NCBI RefSeq assembly: GCF_041081105.1
Contig: NZ_CP163528.1
Coordinates: 2,170,001-2,234,000 of the forward strand
DNA: 64,000 nt
Source of the DNA: Promicromonospora sp. Populi
GTDB taxonomy: Bacteria; Actinomycetota; Actinomycetes; Actinomycetales; Cellulomonadaceae
Direction: 5' to 3'
Shown: positions 35,411-45,165 of the stretch, piece after piece
Layout: each line of letters opens with the position of its first letter
How positions within the stretch are numbered: the first letter of the stretch is position 1
Notes under the pieces: generated by a model
Seen by the model: only the letters and a program-made list of their open reading frames with translations
What the model was told of the DNA's origin: nothing
Databases searched by the model: none
Position numbers and translations under genes: made by a program

Positions 35411-38146
35411 CCCGTCGTGACCCGCACGGCCGGTCGATGCGGCTGCTTTCGCGCGCAGCAGCTCCCACAGCCGGTCCTGTTGCATCGGCAGGTCGCGCGG
35501 GCGCGCACCGGTGGCGTCCGCTATCGCGTTCGCCAGCGCCGGGGCGACCGGGTTGTACGGGGCCTCGCTCATCGACTTGGCCCCGCGGACGCCGAGAGCG
35601 TCGTACGTGTCGGCGAACAGCACCTCCGTGTCCGGGACGTCCGCGATCTGCGGCACCCGGTAGTGCCGCAGCGCGCGCGTCACGACGACGCCGTCGCGCA
35701 CCACCATCCGCTCCGTCAGCGCCGAGCCGAGCGCCTGGGCCACGCCGCCCTCGATCTGGCCGCGCAGCTGCTCGGGATTGATCACCACTCCGGCGTCGGC
35801 GGCATGCACCGACCGCAGGATCCGCACCTGCCCGGTCTCCCGCTGCACGGCCACCCGGAACCCGTGCACGTTGAACGCGACGGACCGAGGCGACCCGTCA
35901 TGGGTGGCTTCCCCGCTCAACCCCACCTGTTGTCCAGCGCTCGACTGGTCCAGCTTGGTCTTGAGGGCCGCCGCCGCTCGTTGGACCGCCAGGCCCGCCA
36001 CCACCGAGCCGGCCGAGCCATAGGCGCCCGTGTCGTGGCCCGAGGTCGCGGTGTCCGACGGGCGCACCCGCACCCGCGCCATCGGCACCCCGAGCTCCGT
36101 GGCGGCGATCTGGGCGTGCACGGTAGTGGTGCCGTTGCCGAACTCGGCGGTGCCGACGTCGACCACGAAGTCGCCGTCGGCTCCCACAGTCACGCGGGCG
36201 TGCGTGTGGTGGCCGCGCGGCGGGATGGTCGCGATCATCGCGAGCCCGACGCCGCTCCCCTCGACCCAGCCGTCCGGGACTGCGTCGCCCCGCCCCGTGG
36301 CCAGTGCGTTCTCGACGAGGTCGAGGCACTGGTCGAGCCCGTAGGACCCGAACTCCAGGTCCCCCTCCACGGGCTGACCGACGACGAACGGGTCACCCGG
36401 CCGGATCACGTTCCGCCGCCGCATCTCCACCGGGTCGATGCCGAGGCGCGCGGCCAGCTCGTCGATCGCGCCCTCGATAGCGAACTGCATCTGCCCCACG
36501 CCGTACCCGCGGAACGCCCCGGACGGCACGTTGTTCGTGTAGACCGACTCGGCATCGACGCGCTTGTTCGGGGCGCGGTAGACGGCCATGGACTCGTGCA
36601 GGCCGTGGAACAGGACGCCGGGCGCGTGGTTGCCGTAGGCGCCGGTGTCGGCCAGGACGTCGATGGCGAGCGCCGTCAGCTCCCCGGTCTCGGAGGCTCC
36701 CGCGCGGACCGTGACGCGCATCGGGTGCCGGCACGGCACCATCGTGAACTGCTGCTCACGCGTGAGCTCCCACTGCACGGGCCGGCCGGTGCGCAGGGTC
36801 GCGAGGGCCACGATGTCCTCCACGAGCAGCTCCTGCTTGCCCCCGAACCCGCCGCCAACCCGCCCGGCGACCACGCGGACCCGGTCGGCGGGCAGGTCCA
36901 GGATCCGAGCCAGCTCGTCGCGCACGAGGAACGGCACCTGGGTGGAGGTGCGCACATGCAGGACGGCGGCCTCCGGGGCGCCGCCAGGCCCCGGCTCCAC
37001 CCAGGCGCGGGCGCCGTGCGTCTCCAGGGCCACGTGGTTCACGCGGTCGGTGGTCCAGGTGCCGGTCACGGTCGCGGCGGAGGCGGCCAAGGCCGCCTCG
37101 ACGCCGTCGTTCCCGGGTTCGGCATGTTCCTCATGAATCTGTACGACGACGTTGCGGCTCGCCTCTTCGACCCGGTGCATGTCGGGCGTCTTGCCGGGGT
37201 GTAGCAGGGGCGCGCCCGGCCGCCGGGCGGCCTCCGGGTCGAAGACGGCGGGCAGCGGCTCGTACTCGACCGCCACCAGGGCGAGCGCGTCGCGCGCCTG
37301 GCGGAGCGTCTCGGCGACGGCAAACGCCACCCGCTGCCCCACGAACCGCAGGACGGGGTCGAGGATGCGGGTGTCGTCGGGGTCGTCGAGCCGGTTCTGG
37401 TGCCGTCCCGTCGAGTAGAGGATGTCCGGGACGTCGTGGTGGGTGAGCACCAGGTGCACACCGGGCGCGCTGCGGGCCGCAGTCGCGTCGATCCGGATGA
37501 TCCGGGCGTGCGGGTGCGGGCTGCCGAGCACCGCGACGTGCAGCAGCCCGGGCGGCGCGGGCTCGTCCAGGGTGTAGGCCTCGCGTCCGCTCACGATCCG
37601 TGCGGCGGCAGGCGTGACGACGGCCCGGCCGAACGCGTCCCCCGGCTCCGCGGCCTCGGTGTTCACGCGACCGGCGAGCGCATCGCGGATCGAGCGGTAC
37701 CCGGTACAGCGGCAGAGGTTGCCCTTGAGCTCTTCGGCGGTGCCGTGCGGGTGGGCGGCATCGGGCCCGTTCGCCGCGAGCGCGCTCAGCGCCGGCGTGC
37801 CGGCGACCGTGCAGACCATCCCGGCCGTGCAGAAACCGCACTGGAACCCGGCCGCCTCGACGAACGCGCGCTGCACGGGATGCAGGTGGTCGGCGTCGGC
37901 GTCCGGCTCGCCGCCCGGTCCGAACCGGCCCAGCCCGGCGGCCGTCACCACCTCCGACTCGGTCGCCCTGTGCGCCGGGATCAGGCACGACTGCACGGGC
38001 GCGCCGTCGAGCAGCACGGTGCACGCGCCGCAGTCGCCCGAGTCGCAGCCCTTCTTCACGGCGGTGGTGCCCTGCTCACGCAGGTAGGTACGCAGGCACT
38101 GACCGGGGCGCGGCTCTGCCGTGACGTCTGCGCCGTCGATCCTCAT
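35408..38146 (-). CDS. xdhA: Xanthine dehydrogenase, fused Fe-S and molybdenum subunits
   Basis: About 912 residues. Residues 1-165 are the two [2Fe-2S] domains: Cys34, 39, 42 and 54, then Cys103, 106, 145 and 147. From about 180 comes the molybdopterin domain with [11 protein letters not shown] and, near the end, [12 protein letters not shown] holding the expected catalytic Glu. Converts hypoxanthine/xanthine to urate. I start at the ATG at 38146, overlapping the FAD-subunit stop by ATGA; the frame is open to 38710 but that upstream part is the FAD gene read in another frame. Fusion of Fe-S and Mo parts with a separate FAD subunit is an uncommon order. Confidence 0.92.
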   Translation of the reverse strand: MRIDGADVTAEPRPGQCLRTYLREQGTTAVKKGCDSGDCGACTVLLDGAPVQSCLIPAHRATESEVVTAAGLGRFGPGGEPDADADHLHPVQRAFVEAAGFQCGFCTAGMVCTVAGTPALSALAANGPDAAHPHGTAEELKGNLCRCTGYRSIRDALAGRVNTEAAEPGDAFGRAVVTPAAARIVSGREAYTLDEPAPPGLLHVAVLGSPHPHARIIRIDATAARSAPGVHLVLTHHDVPDILYSTGRHQNRLDDPDDTRILDPVLRFVGQRVAFAVAETLRQARDALALVAVEYEPLPAVFDPEAARRPGAPLLHPGKTPDMHRVEEASRNVVVQIHEEHAEPGNDGVEAALAASAATVTGTWTTDRVNHVALETHGARAWVEPGPGGAPEAAVLHVRTSTQVPFLVRDELARILDLPADRVRVVAGRVGGGFGGKQELLVEDIVALATLRTGRPVQWELTREQQFTMVPCRHPMRVTVRAGASETGELTALAIDVLADTGAYGNHAPGVLFHGLHESMAVYRAPNKRVDAESVYTNNVPSGAFRGYGVGQMQFAIEGAIDELAARLGIDPVEMRRRNVIRPGDPFVVGQPVEGDLEFGSYGLDQCLDLVENALATGRGDAVPDGWVEGSGVGLAMIATIPPRGHHTHARVTVGADGDFVVDVGTAEFGNGTTTVHAQIAATELGVPMARVRVRPSDTATSGHDTGAYGSAGSVVAGLAVQRAAAALKTKLDQSSAGQQVGLSGEATHDGSPRSVAFNVHGFRVAVQRETGQVRILRSVHAADAGVVINPEQLRGQIEGGVAQALGSALTERMVVRDGVVVTRALRHYRVPQIADVPDTEVLFADTYDALGVRGAKSMSEAPYNPVAPALANAIADATGARPRDLPMQQDRLWELLRAKAAASTGRAGHDG

Positions 38147-39015
38147 GCGGTCCCGCCTAGCTCCTCGAACGCCTCGTGCGCCAGCCGCCGCGTCATCGCG
38201 GCGCGCCACGCGGGAATGCCGTGCGTGTCCTCGTACCAGGCGGAGGCGTCGATCCCGTCGATCAACCGGTCCAGCTCCCCGTGCTCGCCCGGCCCCAGCT
38301 CCAGCACTATGGGCGCGGGCACCGAGGCGGTCAGCACCAGCCGCACGCGCGGCGGCACGTCTCCATCCAGCCTCGACGACGACAGTGCCCGACCTGTCAC
38401 CATCGCCGCCGTCCGGCCCGTCGGAGTCAGGGACGCGCGGCGGAACACCGTGCGCTGACCGAGGGTCGCCGCCGGCACCCGTATCTCCCGGAGCACCTCC
38501 CCCGGCGCGAGGTCGACGACCCCCGCACCCGTGACCAGGGACGACACCGGCACCTCGCGGCAGCCGCCGTCGAGCGTCCACACGACCGCCAACGCGTCGA
38601 GCGCGGCGAACAGCCCGGCCATCGACCCAGCCGGCAGTCCTAGCGCCAGATTCCCTCCGACCGTCGCGGTCCGGGCGACCTTCGGCGACAGCGACAGCGC
38701 CGAGACGCACTCACCGACGATCCCGAGCGCACGGTACGGCCCGGACCCCACGTCGGACGTGCCCGACGCCGCACCGAGCGCACCCGGCCCGGCAACCAGC
38801 TCCTCGAGCGTGCACGTCCCGGAGACCCGGAGCCCCGACCCGTCGACGGACCATGGCTCCCAGCCCAACCCAGTGAGGTCCACCAGGCCCGTCACCCCGG
38901 CGGGCACCGGCTCGGAGTACAGGAAGGTGCCGCCGCCCAGGAAGGCCTCCCCGGGCCGCAGCGCGCAGTCGGCGCGGGTCCGGGCCATGCGCACGGTGTT
39001 GATGTCCAGATCCAC
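38143..39015 (-). CDS. xdhB: Xanthine dehydrogenase, FAD subunit
   Basis: A 290-residue CoxM/XdhB-family subunit. PCMH-type FAD binding is seen in [16 protein letters not shown] and in [17 protein letters not shown]; a CO_deh_flav_C domain follows from about residue 175. It passes electrons from the Fe-S domains to NAD+. The gene begins 7 bases after the RpiR stop and overlaps xdhA by four bases. Together with xdhA it forms a complete enzyme; no XdhC-type maturation gene is seen in this window. Confidence 0.9.
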   Translation of the reverse strand: MDLDINTVRMARTRADCALRPGEAFLGGGTFLYSEPVPAGVTGLVDLTGLGWEPWSVDGSGLRVSGTCTLEELVAGPGALGAASGTSDVGSGPYRALGIVGECVSALSLSPKVARTATVGGNLALGLPAGSMAGLFAALDALAVVWTLDGGCREVPVSSLVTGAGVVDLAPGEVLREIRVPAATLGQRTVFRRASLTPTGRTAAMVTGRALSSSRLDGDVPPRVRLVLTASVPAPIVLELGPGEHGELDRLIDGIDASAWYEDTHGIPAWRAAMTRRLAHEAFEELGGTA

Positions 39016-39022
39016 CTAAGGC

Positions 39023-39859
39023 TCACCCCTCGTCGATCTCGCGCAGCAGCGCGTACCGGGCGTCGATCGCCTCGACGCGGGCGCCGGCGCCGTCGAGCAC
39101 CTCGTGGACCCGGTCCGACAGGGCGGCCACCACGCTCACCGGCGCCACCATCGAGTCGAAGGCACCGTCGGTAGTGATGGGGCACTCGATCCACCAGGTC
39201 ACGCTGCCGGCGAGGTGCCGCAGGCTGGAGTCGGCGAGCAGGAGCACACGCACGCCGTCGGCCAGCAGGGCCTCGACCATCTCGGCCACCCGATACGCGT
39301 GCCGGCGGATCGAGACCACAACGACCACGTCCTCGGGGCCGAGGCCCACGAGGTCGTCGGCGAGCGACTGACCGGGAGCGGGCGCGAGGTGCACCCGGCC
39401 GCGCACCTGGGTCAGGTTGCGCCGCAGCTGGGTAGCCTGCCCGAGCGATCCCCGGCGTCCGACCACCACTACGTCGCGTGCGGTGGCGAGCGCGGAGGCG
39501 ATCTGGTCGAGCGTGGCGTCGTCGAGCGCCGAGTAGACCTTCTCCAGGTTCCGGACCTCCTGCTCCAGCCGTTCGCGCAGGCCGGGCGACGGGTCCACCG
39601 CTATCGGCAGGCCACGCCCGCGCTGGGCCCGCAGGTGCTCCCGCAGCCCTTCGAAGTCCTCGTAGCCGAGCTTGCGGAACAGGCGGCTCATCGTCGCCTT
39701 GGACACCCCGGCCAGCTCGGCGAGCTCCGTGGCGCGGTACGTCCCCAGGTCGCCGAGGTGGTCGAGCAGCGCGTCGGCGGCGCGGCGCTCCTGCGGCGAC
39801 AGGTCGCGGTAGCCGGCGGCGATCCGGTCCTCGAGCGGCTTGGTGGCGAACGACTTCAT
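39023..39859 (-). CDS. RpiR-family regulator of the purine cluster
   Basis: A 278-residue MurR/RpiR-type regulator. Residues 1-77 are the winged helix-turn-helix (LSPQERRAADALLDHLGDLG, then TELAELAGVSKATMSRLFRKLG). Residues about 120-255 are a SIS domain (VVVVGRRGSLGQATQL, VVVVVSIRRHAYRVAEMV, VRVLLLADSS), which usually binds a phosphosugar or small metabolite. Encoded in the middle of the purine run, overlapping the allC stop by ATGA, so it almost surely controls this cluster. The effector could be a pathway intermediate rather than a sugar; that is inference. Confidence 0.9.
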   Translation of the reverse strand: MKSFATKPLEDRIAAGYRDLSPQERRAADALLDHLGDLGTYRATELAELAGVSKATMSRLFRKLGYEDFEGLREHLRAQRGRGLPIAVDPSPGLRERLEQEVRNLEKVYSALDDATLDQIASALATARDVVVVGRRGSLGQATQLRRNLTQVRGRVHLAPAPGQSLADDLVGLGPEDVVVVVSIRRHAYRVAEMVEALLADGVRVLLLADSSLRHLAGSVTWWIECPITTDGAFDSMVAPVSVVAALSDRVHEVLDGAGARVEAIDARYALLREIDEG

Positions 39860-41157
39860 CGGGCCTCCTCAGGGACGGCGGCGCGGGCCAGCGCCAGCAC
39901 CGCCGCCGTGAACGCGTCGAGGGCCACGCCCACGTCCGCGGGCTCGACGTGCTCGTCCGGGTGGTGGCTGATCCCGTCGCGGCAGCGCAGGAACAGCATG
40001 CCGACGTCGGTCACGGCGGCCATCGCCATGCCGTCGTGGCCGGCGGGGCTCCAGAGCCCCAGCGCTGAGTCCAATGGCGCCGCGGCGCTGGTGTCCGACG
40101 TCGTGCCGGTCGCGGACACGATGCCCGCCGCCACGGCCTCGCTCAGCCGCGGGGCGCAGGCGGTCGACGGCGCCCGATGGGTCTCGGCGAACTCGAACGT
40201 CACGCCCCGCCCCTGGGCGATCTCGCGGCCGGCCGTCACGATCTGCTCCCAGAGCGCGTCGCGGCCGGCGTCGGTGCGGCCACGCAGGTCGAGCGTGAGC
40301 TCGGCCCGGCCGGGGATGACGTTGACGGCCCCGGGCTCCACGCGGATGTCGCCGACCGTGGCGAGGCAGTCGGCGGCGATGGCCAGCTCCTCGATGCGGG
40401 TGACGAGGTGCGCGGCGGCGACCAGCGCGTCCCGGCGTCGGGCGAACGGGGTGCCGCCCGCATGCCGGGCCTCGCCCGTCACGGTCAGCACGAACCGCCG
40501 CGCCCCCGCGATGGTGGTCACGTACCCGAGCGGCAGGCCCCGCTCCTGAAGCACCGGCCCCTGCTCGATGTGCGCCTCCAGGTAGCCGACCAGGTCGGCC
40601 GGGTCCCGGGCGGCGTCGCCCACCCGGTCCGGGGCGAGCCCGAACTGCAGGAACGCCTCGCGCAGCGGCACGCCGTCGGCGTCGGCCTGGTCCCACCAGG
40701 CCGGGTCCCACTGGCCCGACGCCGCGCAGCTGCCCAGCAGCGCCTTGCCGAACCGGGTGCCCTCCTCGTCGGAGAAGCCCACCACCTCCAGCGCGAACGG
40801 CAGGGCCTCGTCCCGCAGCCGGTGCGCGACGGCGATGGCGAGCACCACGCCGAGCATCCCGTCGTACCGCCCGGCGTCGGGCACGGTGTCCAGGTGCGAC
40901 CCGAGCACTAGCGCGGGCTCGCCCGGGGTGGCGGGGCGCTGGGGTGTGCCGTCGGCGGCGCGGCGGCCCCAGACGTTGCCCGCGGCGTCGGTCTCGGTGT
41001 CGAGGCCGGCCTCCCGCATCCACGCGGCGACCGCGGTGTTGGCGGCAGCATGCTCGGGCGAGAGATAGACCCGCTCCAGCCCGTCCCCCCGCGACGAGTA
41101 CCGCGTCAGCTCATCGCACCGCTCGAGAACCCACCCACTGGACCCGATCTCACTCAC
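39856..41157 (-). CDS. allC: Allantoate amidohydrolase
   Basis: A 433-residue M20-family metal-dependent hydrolase. Metal ligands: SHLDTVPDAGRYDG, FSDEEGTRFGKALLGS and the His in GISHHPDEHVEP; the dimer-interface substrate-binding segment is AHIEQGPVLQERGLPLG. Family members include allantoate amidohydrolase, ureidoglycolate hydrolase and N-carbamoyl-L-amino-acid hydrolase; the adjacent allantoinase and PucG make the first the best choice. It produces ureidoglycine, CO2 and ammonia. Both gene ends overlap neighbours by four bases. Confidence 0.9.
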   Translation of the reverse strand: MSEIGSSGWVLERCDELTRYSSRGDGLERVYLSPEHAAANTAVAAWMREAGLDTETDAAGNVWGRRAADGTPQRPATPGEPALVLGSHLDTVPDAGRYDGMLGVVLAIAVAHRLRDEALPFALEVVGFSDEEGTRFGKALLGSCAASGQWDPAWWDQADADGVPLREAFLQFGLAPDRVGDAARDPADLVGYLEAHIEQGPVLQERGLPLGYVTTIAGARRFVLTVTGEARHAGGTPFARRRDALVAAAHLVTRIEELAIAADCLATVGDIRVEPGAVNVIPGRAELTLDLRGRTDAGRDALWEQIVTAGREIAQGRGVTFEFAETHRAPSTACAPRLSEAVAAGIVSATGTTSDTSAAAPLDSALGLWSPAGHDGMAMAAVTDVGMLFLRCRDGISHHPDEHVEPADVGVALDAFTAAVLALARAAVPEEAR

Positions 41158-42389
41158 GGTCGCCCCTCCTCATCGACGTCTTCGTACGAGGTGAGGGCGG
41201 CGGCCACGCCACCACCCGACGGGGGCGCGTGGCCGGCGCGGCGGAGCTCGTGCTCCAGGGCGGCCAGCGTGGTGAGCACCGCGTCCCGGCGGGCGTTGAA
41301 GCCCATGGTCCCGATGCGCCAGACCACACCGTGCAGCGGGCCGAACGACGTGCCGATCTCGATGCCGAAGTTGTCCAGGAGCCCGCCGCGCACGGCGTCG
41401 CCGTCCACGCCATCGGGGATGCGCACGGCCACGACGTTGTGCATCTTGTGGGCCATGTCGCCGAAGATCTCCAGGCCGAGCCCGAGCACTCCGGCGGCCA
41501 TGGCCACGCCGTGCCGGGCGTGCCGGTCCACCGCGTTACCCAAACCCTCGGCGGCCAGCAGGCGGGCGCACTCGCGCGCCGCATAGAGCATGGACGTGGC
41601 CTCGGTGTGGTGGTTGAGGCGGCGCGGCCCCCAGTAGTCCATGATCTGCGCGAGGTCGAGGTAGTTGGAGCGGATCGGGGTGCCCGACGGCGGGGCGTCG
41701 TCCGCGGTACGGATCCCCGCCTCTACCTGCTTGCGTCTGTTGACAGCCGCGACTGCCTCGGGCGAGAGCGTCACGGGCGCGCTGCCCGACGGGCCGCCCA
41801 GGCACTTCTGCAGCCCGGCCGTCGCCGCGTCGATGCCCCACTCGTCGGTGTGGAACGGGTTGCCGCCGAGCGTGGCCGTGGCGTCGACGTAGAGCAGGGC
41901 GTCATGCTCGTGCGCGATCCGGCCGAGGTCCGCGAGCGGCTGCGCCATCGTCGTCGAGGTGTCCCCGTGCACTACGGCGAGCACCCGGGGCCGGACGCGG
42001 CGGACGGCGTCCTCGATCTGCCCCGGGTCGAAAACCGTGCCCCACCCCGTCTCGATCGTGTGCACCTCGGCGCCGGCCCGGGCACCGATCTCGGCGAGCA
42101 GATGCCCGAACCGGCCGAACACCGGGACCAGCACCCGGTCGCCCGGCTCCAGCAGGGACACCAGCGCCGCCTCGATCCCGGCGCGCGAGGTGCCGTCCAC
42201 GAGGAGGGTCTGCTCGTTGGCGGTGTCCCAGACGGTGCGCCACAGCCCCATGGCCTCTGTCATGGTGTCGGTCATGAACGGGTCGAACTGCCCGACGAGC
42301 GGCGCGGCCATGGCCCGCAGCACCCGCGGGTCGGCGTCGACGGGCCCGGGGCCCATGAGCAGCCGCGCAGGCGGATGAATCTGCGTCAT
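41154..42389 (-). CDS. pucG: Ureidoglycine-glyoxylate aminotransferase
   Basis: A 411-residue class V aminotransferase. The PLP Lys is in ATAGLQKCLGGPSGSAPV, the PLP-contacting Asp in LLYVDATATLGG, and the N-terminus LLMGPGPVDADPRVL is typical of the alanine/serine-glyoxylate group. Between allC and allB it is best read as PucG, which transfers the amino group of (S)-ureidoglycine to glyoxylate, giving oxalurate and glycine. Start ATG at 42389, overlapping the allantoinase stop; the longer open frame upstream is non-coding. Alanine-glyoxylate activity is an alternative. Confidence 0.88.
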   Translation of the reverse strand: MTQIHPPARLLMGPGPVDADPRVLRAMAAPLVGQFDPFMTDTMTEAMGLWRTVWDTANEQTLLVDGTSRAGIEAALVSLLEPGDRVLVPVFGRFGHLLAEIGARAGAEVHTIETGWGTVFDPGQIEDAVRRVRPRVLAVVHGDTSTTMAQPLADLGRIAHEHDALLYVDATATLGGNPFHTDEWGIDAATAGLQKCLGGPSGSAPVTLSPEAVAAVNRRKQVEAGIRTADDAPPSGTPIRSNYLDLAQIMDYWGPRRLNHHTEATSMLYAARECARLLAAEGLGNAVDRHARHGVAMAAGVLGLGLEIFGDMAHKMHNVVAVRIPDGVDGDAVRGGLLDNFGIEIGTSFGPLHGVVWRIGTMGFNARRDAVLTTLAALEHELRRAGHAPPSGGGVAAALTSYEDVDEEGRP

Positions 42390-43930
42390 GCGGACCTCCC
42401 CGCCCGCTCGGCGGCGGCGCTGCCGGGCCGGGCGATCAAGCGGCCGTCGCCGCGGATGTGCTCGACGTCGTTCGCTGGTCGCCAGGTGCCACCGTCGATG
42501 TTGCCGTGCGCCACTGCTTCGCCGAACGACCACACCGCGATCCGCCCGCCCAGCACCGTGTCAGTCACCGCGCCCACGACCGTCATGCCGTCGTAGGCAC
42601 TGACGGGGTTGCGGTGTGCGAGCTGCGCGGCGTCGATCGTGGTGCCGGCTTCGGGGTCGTAGACGACGAGGTCCGCGGCCGCACCCTCGGCAATGACACC
42701 CTTCGGCCGGTCACCCCCGTCCAAGCCGACCAGCGCCGCGGTGTTCGCCGACGTCCAGCGGGACACCTCCGGCAGGGGTACGCCCCTCCGTCGCGCGGCG
42801 TCGGCCAGGGCGACGAAGCCGGTCTGGAGACCAGAGATGCCACCCCAGGCGGCCTGCAGGTCGGTCTCGCCGACCGGTCCGCCGAGCCGTTTCTCCGCGA
42901 GCGACGACGGCGAGTGGTCACTGACCACGCAGTCGAGGATCCCGGCGCGCAGCCCGTCCCAGAGCGCGTCCTGGTTGCCCCGGTCGCGGATCGGCGGGCA
43001 GCACTTGTAGGCGGCGTCGCCGTCGGGAATGTGCTCGGCGTCGAACACCAGGTAGTGGTGGCAGGTCTCGGCGGTGACGGGCAGGCCCTCTTCCTTGGCC
43101 TCCTGGAGCAGGTCGAGCACGCGGGCGGAGGACACGTGCAGCACGTGCGTTCGCGCGCCGGTCTCGCGGACGGCGTCGAGCAGCGTCCGGACCGCCGTCG
43201 TCTCGGCCTCGTCCGGGCGGGAGAGCAGGAAGTCGGAGTAGGCGCGGGACTGCGGGTGCGGCGCCGCGGCAAGGACGGCCGGGTCCTCGGCATGCACCGC
43301 GAGCAGACCGTCGAACCGGACAAGGCGGTCCATGACGACCAAGAGCTCGTCCGGGCCGAGCGGCGGGAACTCGGGGACGCCCGAGTCAGCGAGGAAGCAC
43401 TTGAACCCCAGGACGCCCGCGTCCCAGAGCGGCTCCAGGTCGTCGGCGTTGCCGGGCACGGCGCCGCCCCAGAAGGCGACGTCGCAGGGCAGGCGACCGC
43501 TCTGCCACTCCTCGTCGTCCGGCAGTCGTTCCGACGCGGCCCGGGCCGCCGCCTGCTTGACCCGCAGCGCCTCCACGCTGGTGGTGGGCGGGATCGAGTT
43601 GAGCGGCATGTCCACGATCGTGGTCACCCCGCCGTACGCCGCGGCACGTGCCGCCGACGTGAACCCCTCCCAGTGGGTGCGGCCCGGCTCGTTGACGTGC
43701 ACGTGGGTGTCGACACCACCGGGCAGGACGACGCGATCGCCGAGCTTCCAGACCGCCGCCGACCGGGAGGGCGGGGCGCCGAGCATCCCGTCGTCGTGGG
43801 CCGCGACCTTGTCGGGGTCGGAAGTGCCCCACCACACCTGGGCGATCCGATCGCCCTCGGTCCGCAGCACCGCCGGGCGCAGCTCCCCCTCGACCAGCAC
43901 CCGTTCGGACCCGATCAGCCTGTCGCTCAT
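42386..43930 (-). CDS. allB: Allantoinase
   Basis: A 514-residue cyclic amidohydrolase. Metal ligands: DTHVHVNEPGRTHWEGF, the carboxylated Lys in LGFKCFLADSGVPEF, His in HVLHVSSARVLD and the Asp in CVVSDHSPSS. The last, with EPGR and the insertion near the metal Lys, is typical of allantoinase rather than dihydropyrimidinase. Opens allantoin to allantoate. About 50-60 residues longer than most allantoinases, mainly in the N-terminal strands and C-terminal tail. Overlaps the uricase stop by ATGA. Confidence 0.92.
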   Translation of the reverse strand: MSDRLIGSERVLVEGELRPAVLRTEGDRIAQVWWGTSDPDKVAAHDDGMLGAPPSRSAAVWKLGDRVVLPGGVDTHVHVNEPGRTHWEGFTSAARAAAYGGVTTIVDMPLNSIPPTTSVEALRVKQAAARAASERLPDDEEWQSGRLPCDVAFWGGAVPGNADDLEPLWDAGVLGFKCFLADSGVPEFPPLGPDELLVVMDRLVRFDGLLAVHAEDPAVLAAAPHPQSRAYSDFLLSRPDEAETTAVRTLLDAVRETGARTHVLHVSSARVLDLLQEAKEEGLPVTAETCHHYLVFDAEHIPDGDAAYKCCPPIRDRGNQDALWDGLRAGILDCVVSDHSPSSLAEKRLGGPVGETDLQAAWGGISGLQTGFVALADAARRRGVPLPEVSRWTSANTAALVGLDGGDRPKGVIAEGAAADLVVYDPEAGTTIDAAQLAHRNPVSAYDGMTVVGAVTDTVLGGRIAVWSFGEAVAHGNIDGGTWRPANDVEHIRGDGRLIARPGSAAAERAGRSA

Positions 43931-44871
43931 ACAAATCCTCCGATCGTCGACCAGACGGGGTGCTCCGGGACGGCCGGGCCTGACCGCTGGACCGCTGCCT
44001 CGATCAGCCCGTACGGCCGGTCGGCGGCGAAAAAGACCTCGCCGGGGTTGTCCAGGCCGAACGGCTCCAGGTCGACGAGGAAGTGGTGGTTGTTGGGGCA
44101 GGACAGCCGGATCTCGGCGATGTCGGGATACGCCTCCAGCACCGCCTTGCCCATCGCGAACACGGTCTGCTGCAGTGCCAGGGAGTGCAGGTTCGCGAAC
44201 GCCTCCAGGAGGATCGCGCGGACCGCCGCGAACCGCTCGTCATACTCCGCCGGGCCTGCGGTCTCGGTGAACGACGGTGTGTACCGCCACCAGGCGGTGA
44301 CGTCGGTCGCGAGGATCCGGTCGTCGACCTCGGGCAGGGTTGTGTACCGGTCGCGCGGGAACCCGGAGAACTCCGAGCCGGTCGACTTGAGCACCGTGAC
44401 GTCGCGCAGGCCGGCCAGCACGGTCAGGCCCGAGTCGTCGGCGTGCACGAGCGCCGTGCGGCGCTCGGCCGCGCCCCGCACAAAGGCATGGTCGTGCCCG
44501 ACGGCGGGGGCGGCGCCGTCCGGTCCAGGCGCCGTCGGCGGACCGGGCGGGATGCGCTCCCAGCCGTACTGCTCCGCCGCCCAGCGACCGCCCGTGACCT
44601 GCGGCGAGGTGAGGAAGTGCCGCGCGAGCCGCAGCAGGAACGTCTCCGGCGAGCCGACCCCGTCGCGGGCGAACGCGTTGATCGTGTTCTTCTGCGTGTC
44701 GGTGGCGATGACGCCCGCGTTGTCCCCGGACTCGTGCGTGGCCCGGAAGTCGCCGCGCAGCTGCGAGGTCACGCTCAGGTCGGTGATGTGGTGCCGCGGG
44801 GTGTCCCGGTCGACGCGCACCAGCCGCACCTCGGCCTTGCCGTACTGGTTGGGTCCCAGGACTATCGACAT
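43927..44871 (-). CDS. Urate oxidase (uricase)
   Basis: A 314-residue cofactor-free uricase of the T-fold family. Seen: QYGKAEVRLVRVDRDTPRH with catalytic Lys, VIATDTQKNTINAFARDG with catalytic Thr, and the second T-fold with LQQTVFAMGKAVLEAYPDIAE and LSCPNNHHFLVDL near the C-terminus. Oxidises urate to 5-hydroxyisourate with O2. Typical length is about 300. Start codon abuts the stop of the HIU hydrolase gene, which encodes the next enzyme. Confidence 0.96.
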   Translation of the reverse strand: MSIVLGPNQYGKAEVRLVRVDRDTPRHHITDLSVTSQLRGDFRATHESGDNAGVIATDTQKNTINAFARDGVGSPETFLLRLARHFLTSPQVTGGRWAAEQYGWERIPPGPPTAPGPDGAAPAVGHDHAFVRGAAERRTALVHADDSGLTVLAGLRDVTVLKSTGSEFSGFPRDRYTTLPEVDDRILATDVTAWWRYTPSFTETAGPAEYDERFAAVRAILLEAFANLHSLALQQTVFAMGKAVLEAYPDIAEIRLSCPNNHHFLVDLEPFGLDNPGEVFFAADRPYGLIEAAVQRSGPAVPEHPVWSTIGGFV

Positions 44872-45165
44872 TCAGCTCCCCCGGTAGGTGGTGTAGGCGA
44901 ACGGGCTCAGCAGCAGGGCGACGTGCGTGTGGTCGGCGCCGAGCACAACGTCGAGCACCACCTGCCCGAAGAACGTCTCCCGGTCCTGGGCTCCGAACCA
45001 GTCGCCGACGGCGAACGTGAGGACGTGCCGCCCTGGCGTGACCTCGCCCCAGGAGACGCGGCCGTCGTCGTCGGTCACCGCCTGCTGCGTGCCCAGGGCG
45101 ACCGTCAGCCCCGCGGCCGGGAGGCCGCGCGCGGCGTCGAGCACGTGGGTGGAGGCGGTGCTCAC
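44872..45165 (-). CDS. hiuH: 5-hydroxyisourate hydrolase (transthyretin-like)
   Basis: A 97-residue protein with the full transthyretin-like signature: THVLDAARGLPAAGL at the N-terminus with a catalytic His, GRHVLTFAVGDWF in the middle and the diagnostic C-terminal YRGS. It hydrolyses 5-hydroxyisourate to OHCU. GTG start at 45165, overlapping the uraD stop as GTGA. No signal peptide, so it is cytoplasmic like the other enzymes. Confidence 0.95.
   Translation of the reverse strand: MSTASTHVLDAARGLPAAGLTVALGTQQAVTDDDGRVSWGEVTPGRHVLTFAVGDWFGAQDRETFFGQVVLDVVLGADHTHVALLLSPFAYTTYRGS

Noticed and set aside
35081..37204. Very long plus-strand open frame opposite xdhA
   Set aside because: It is the mirror of the xanthine dehydrogenase codons; translation is rich in Arg, His, Gly and has no motif. 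The same applies to 12355-13785 opposite the aldehyde dehydrogenase and 55287-57176 opposite the LRV membrane protein.
38147..38710. Upstream extension of the xdhA frame
   Set aside because: It reads through the FAD-subunit gene in another frame and is Arg/Gly-rich; the conserved Fe-S domain begins at the ATG at 38146, which overlaps the FAD-subunit stop.
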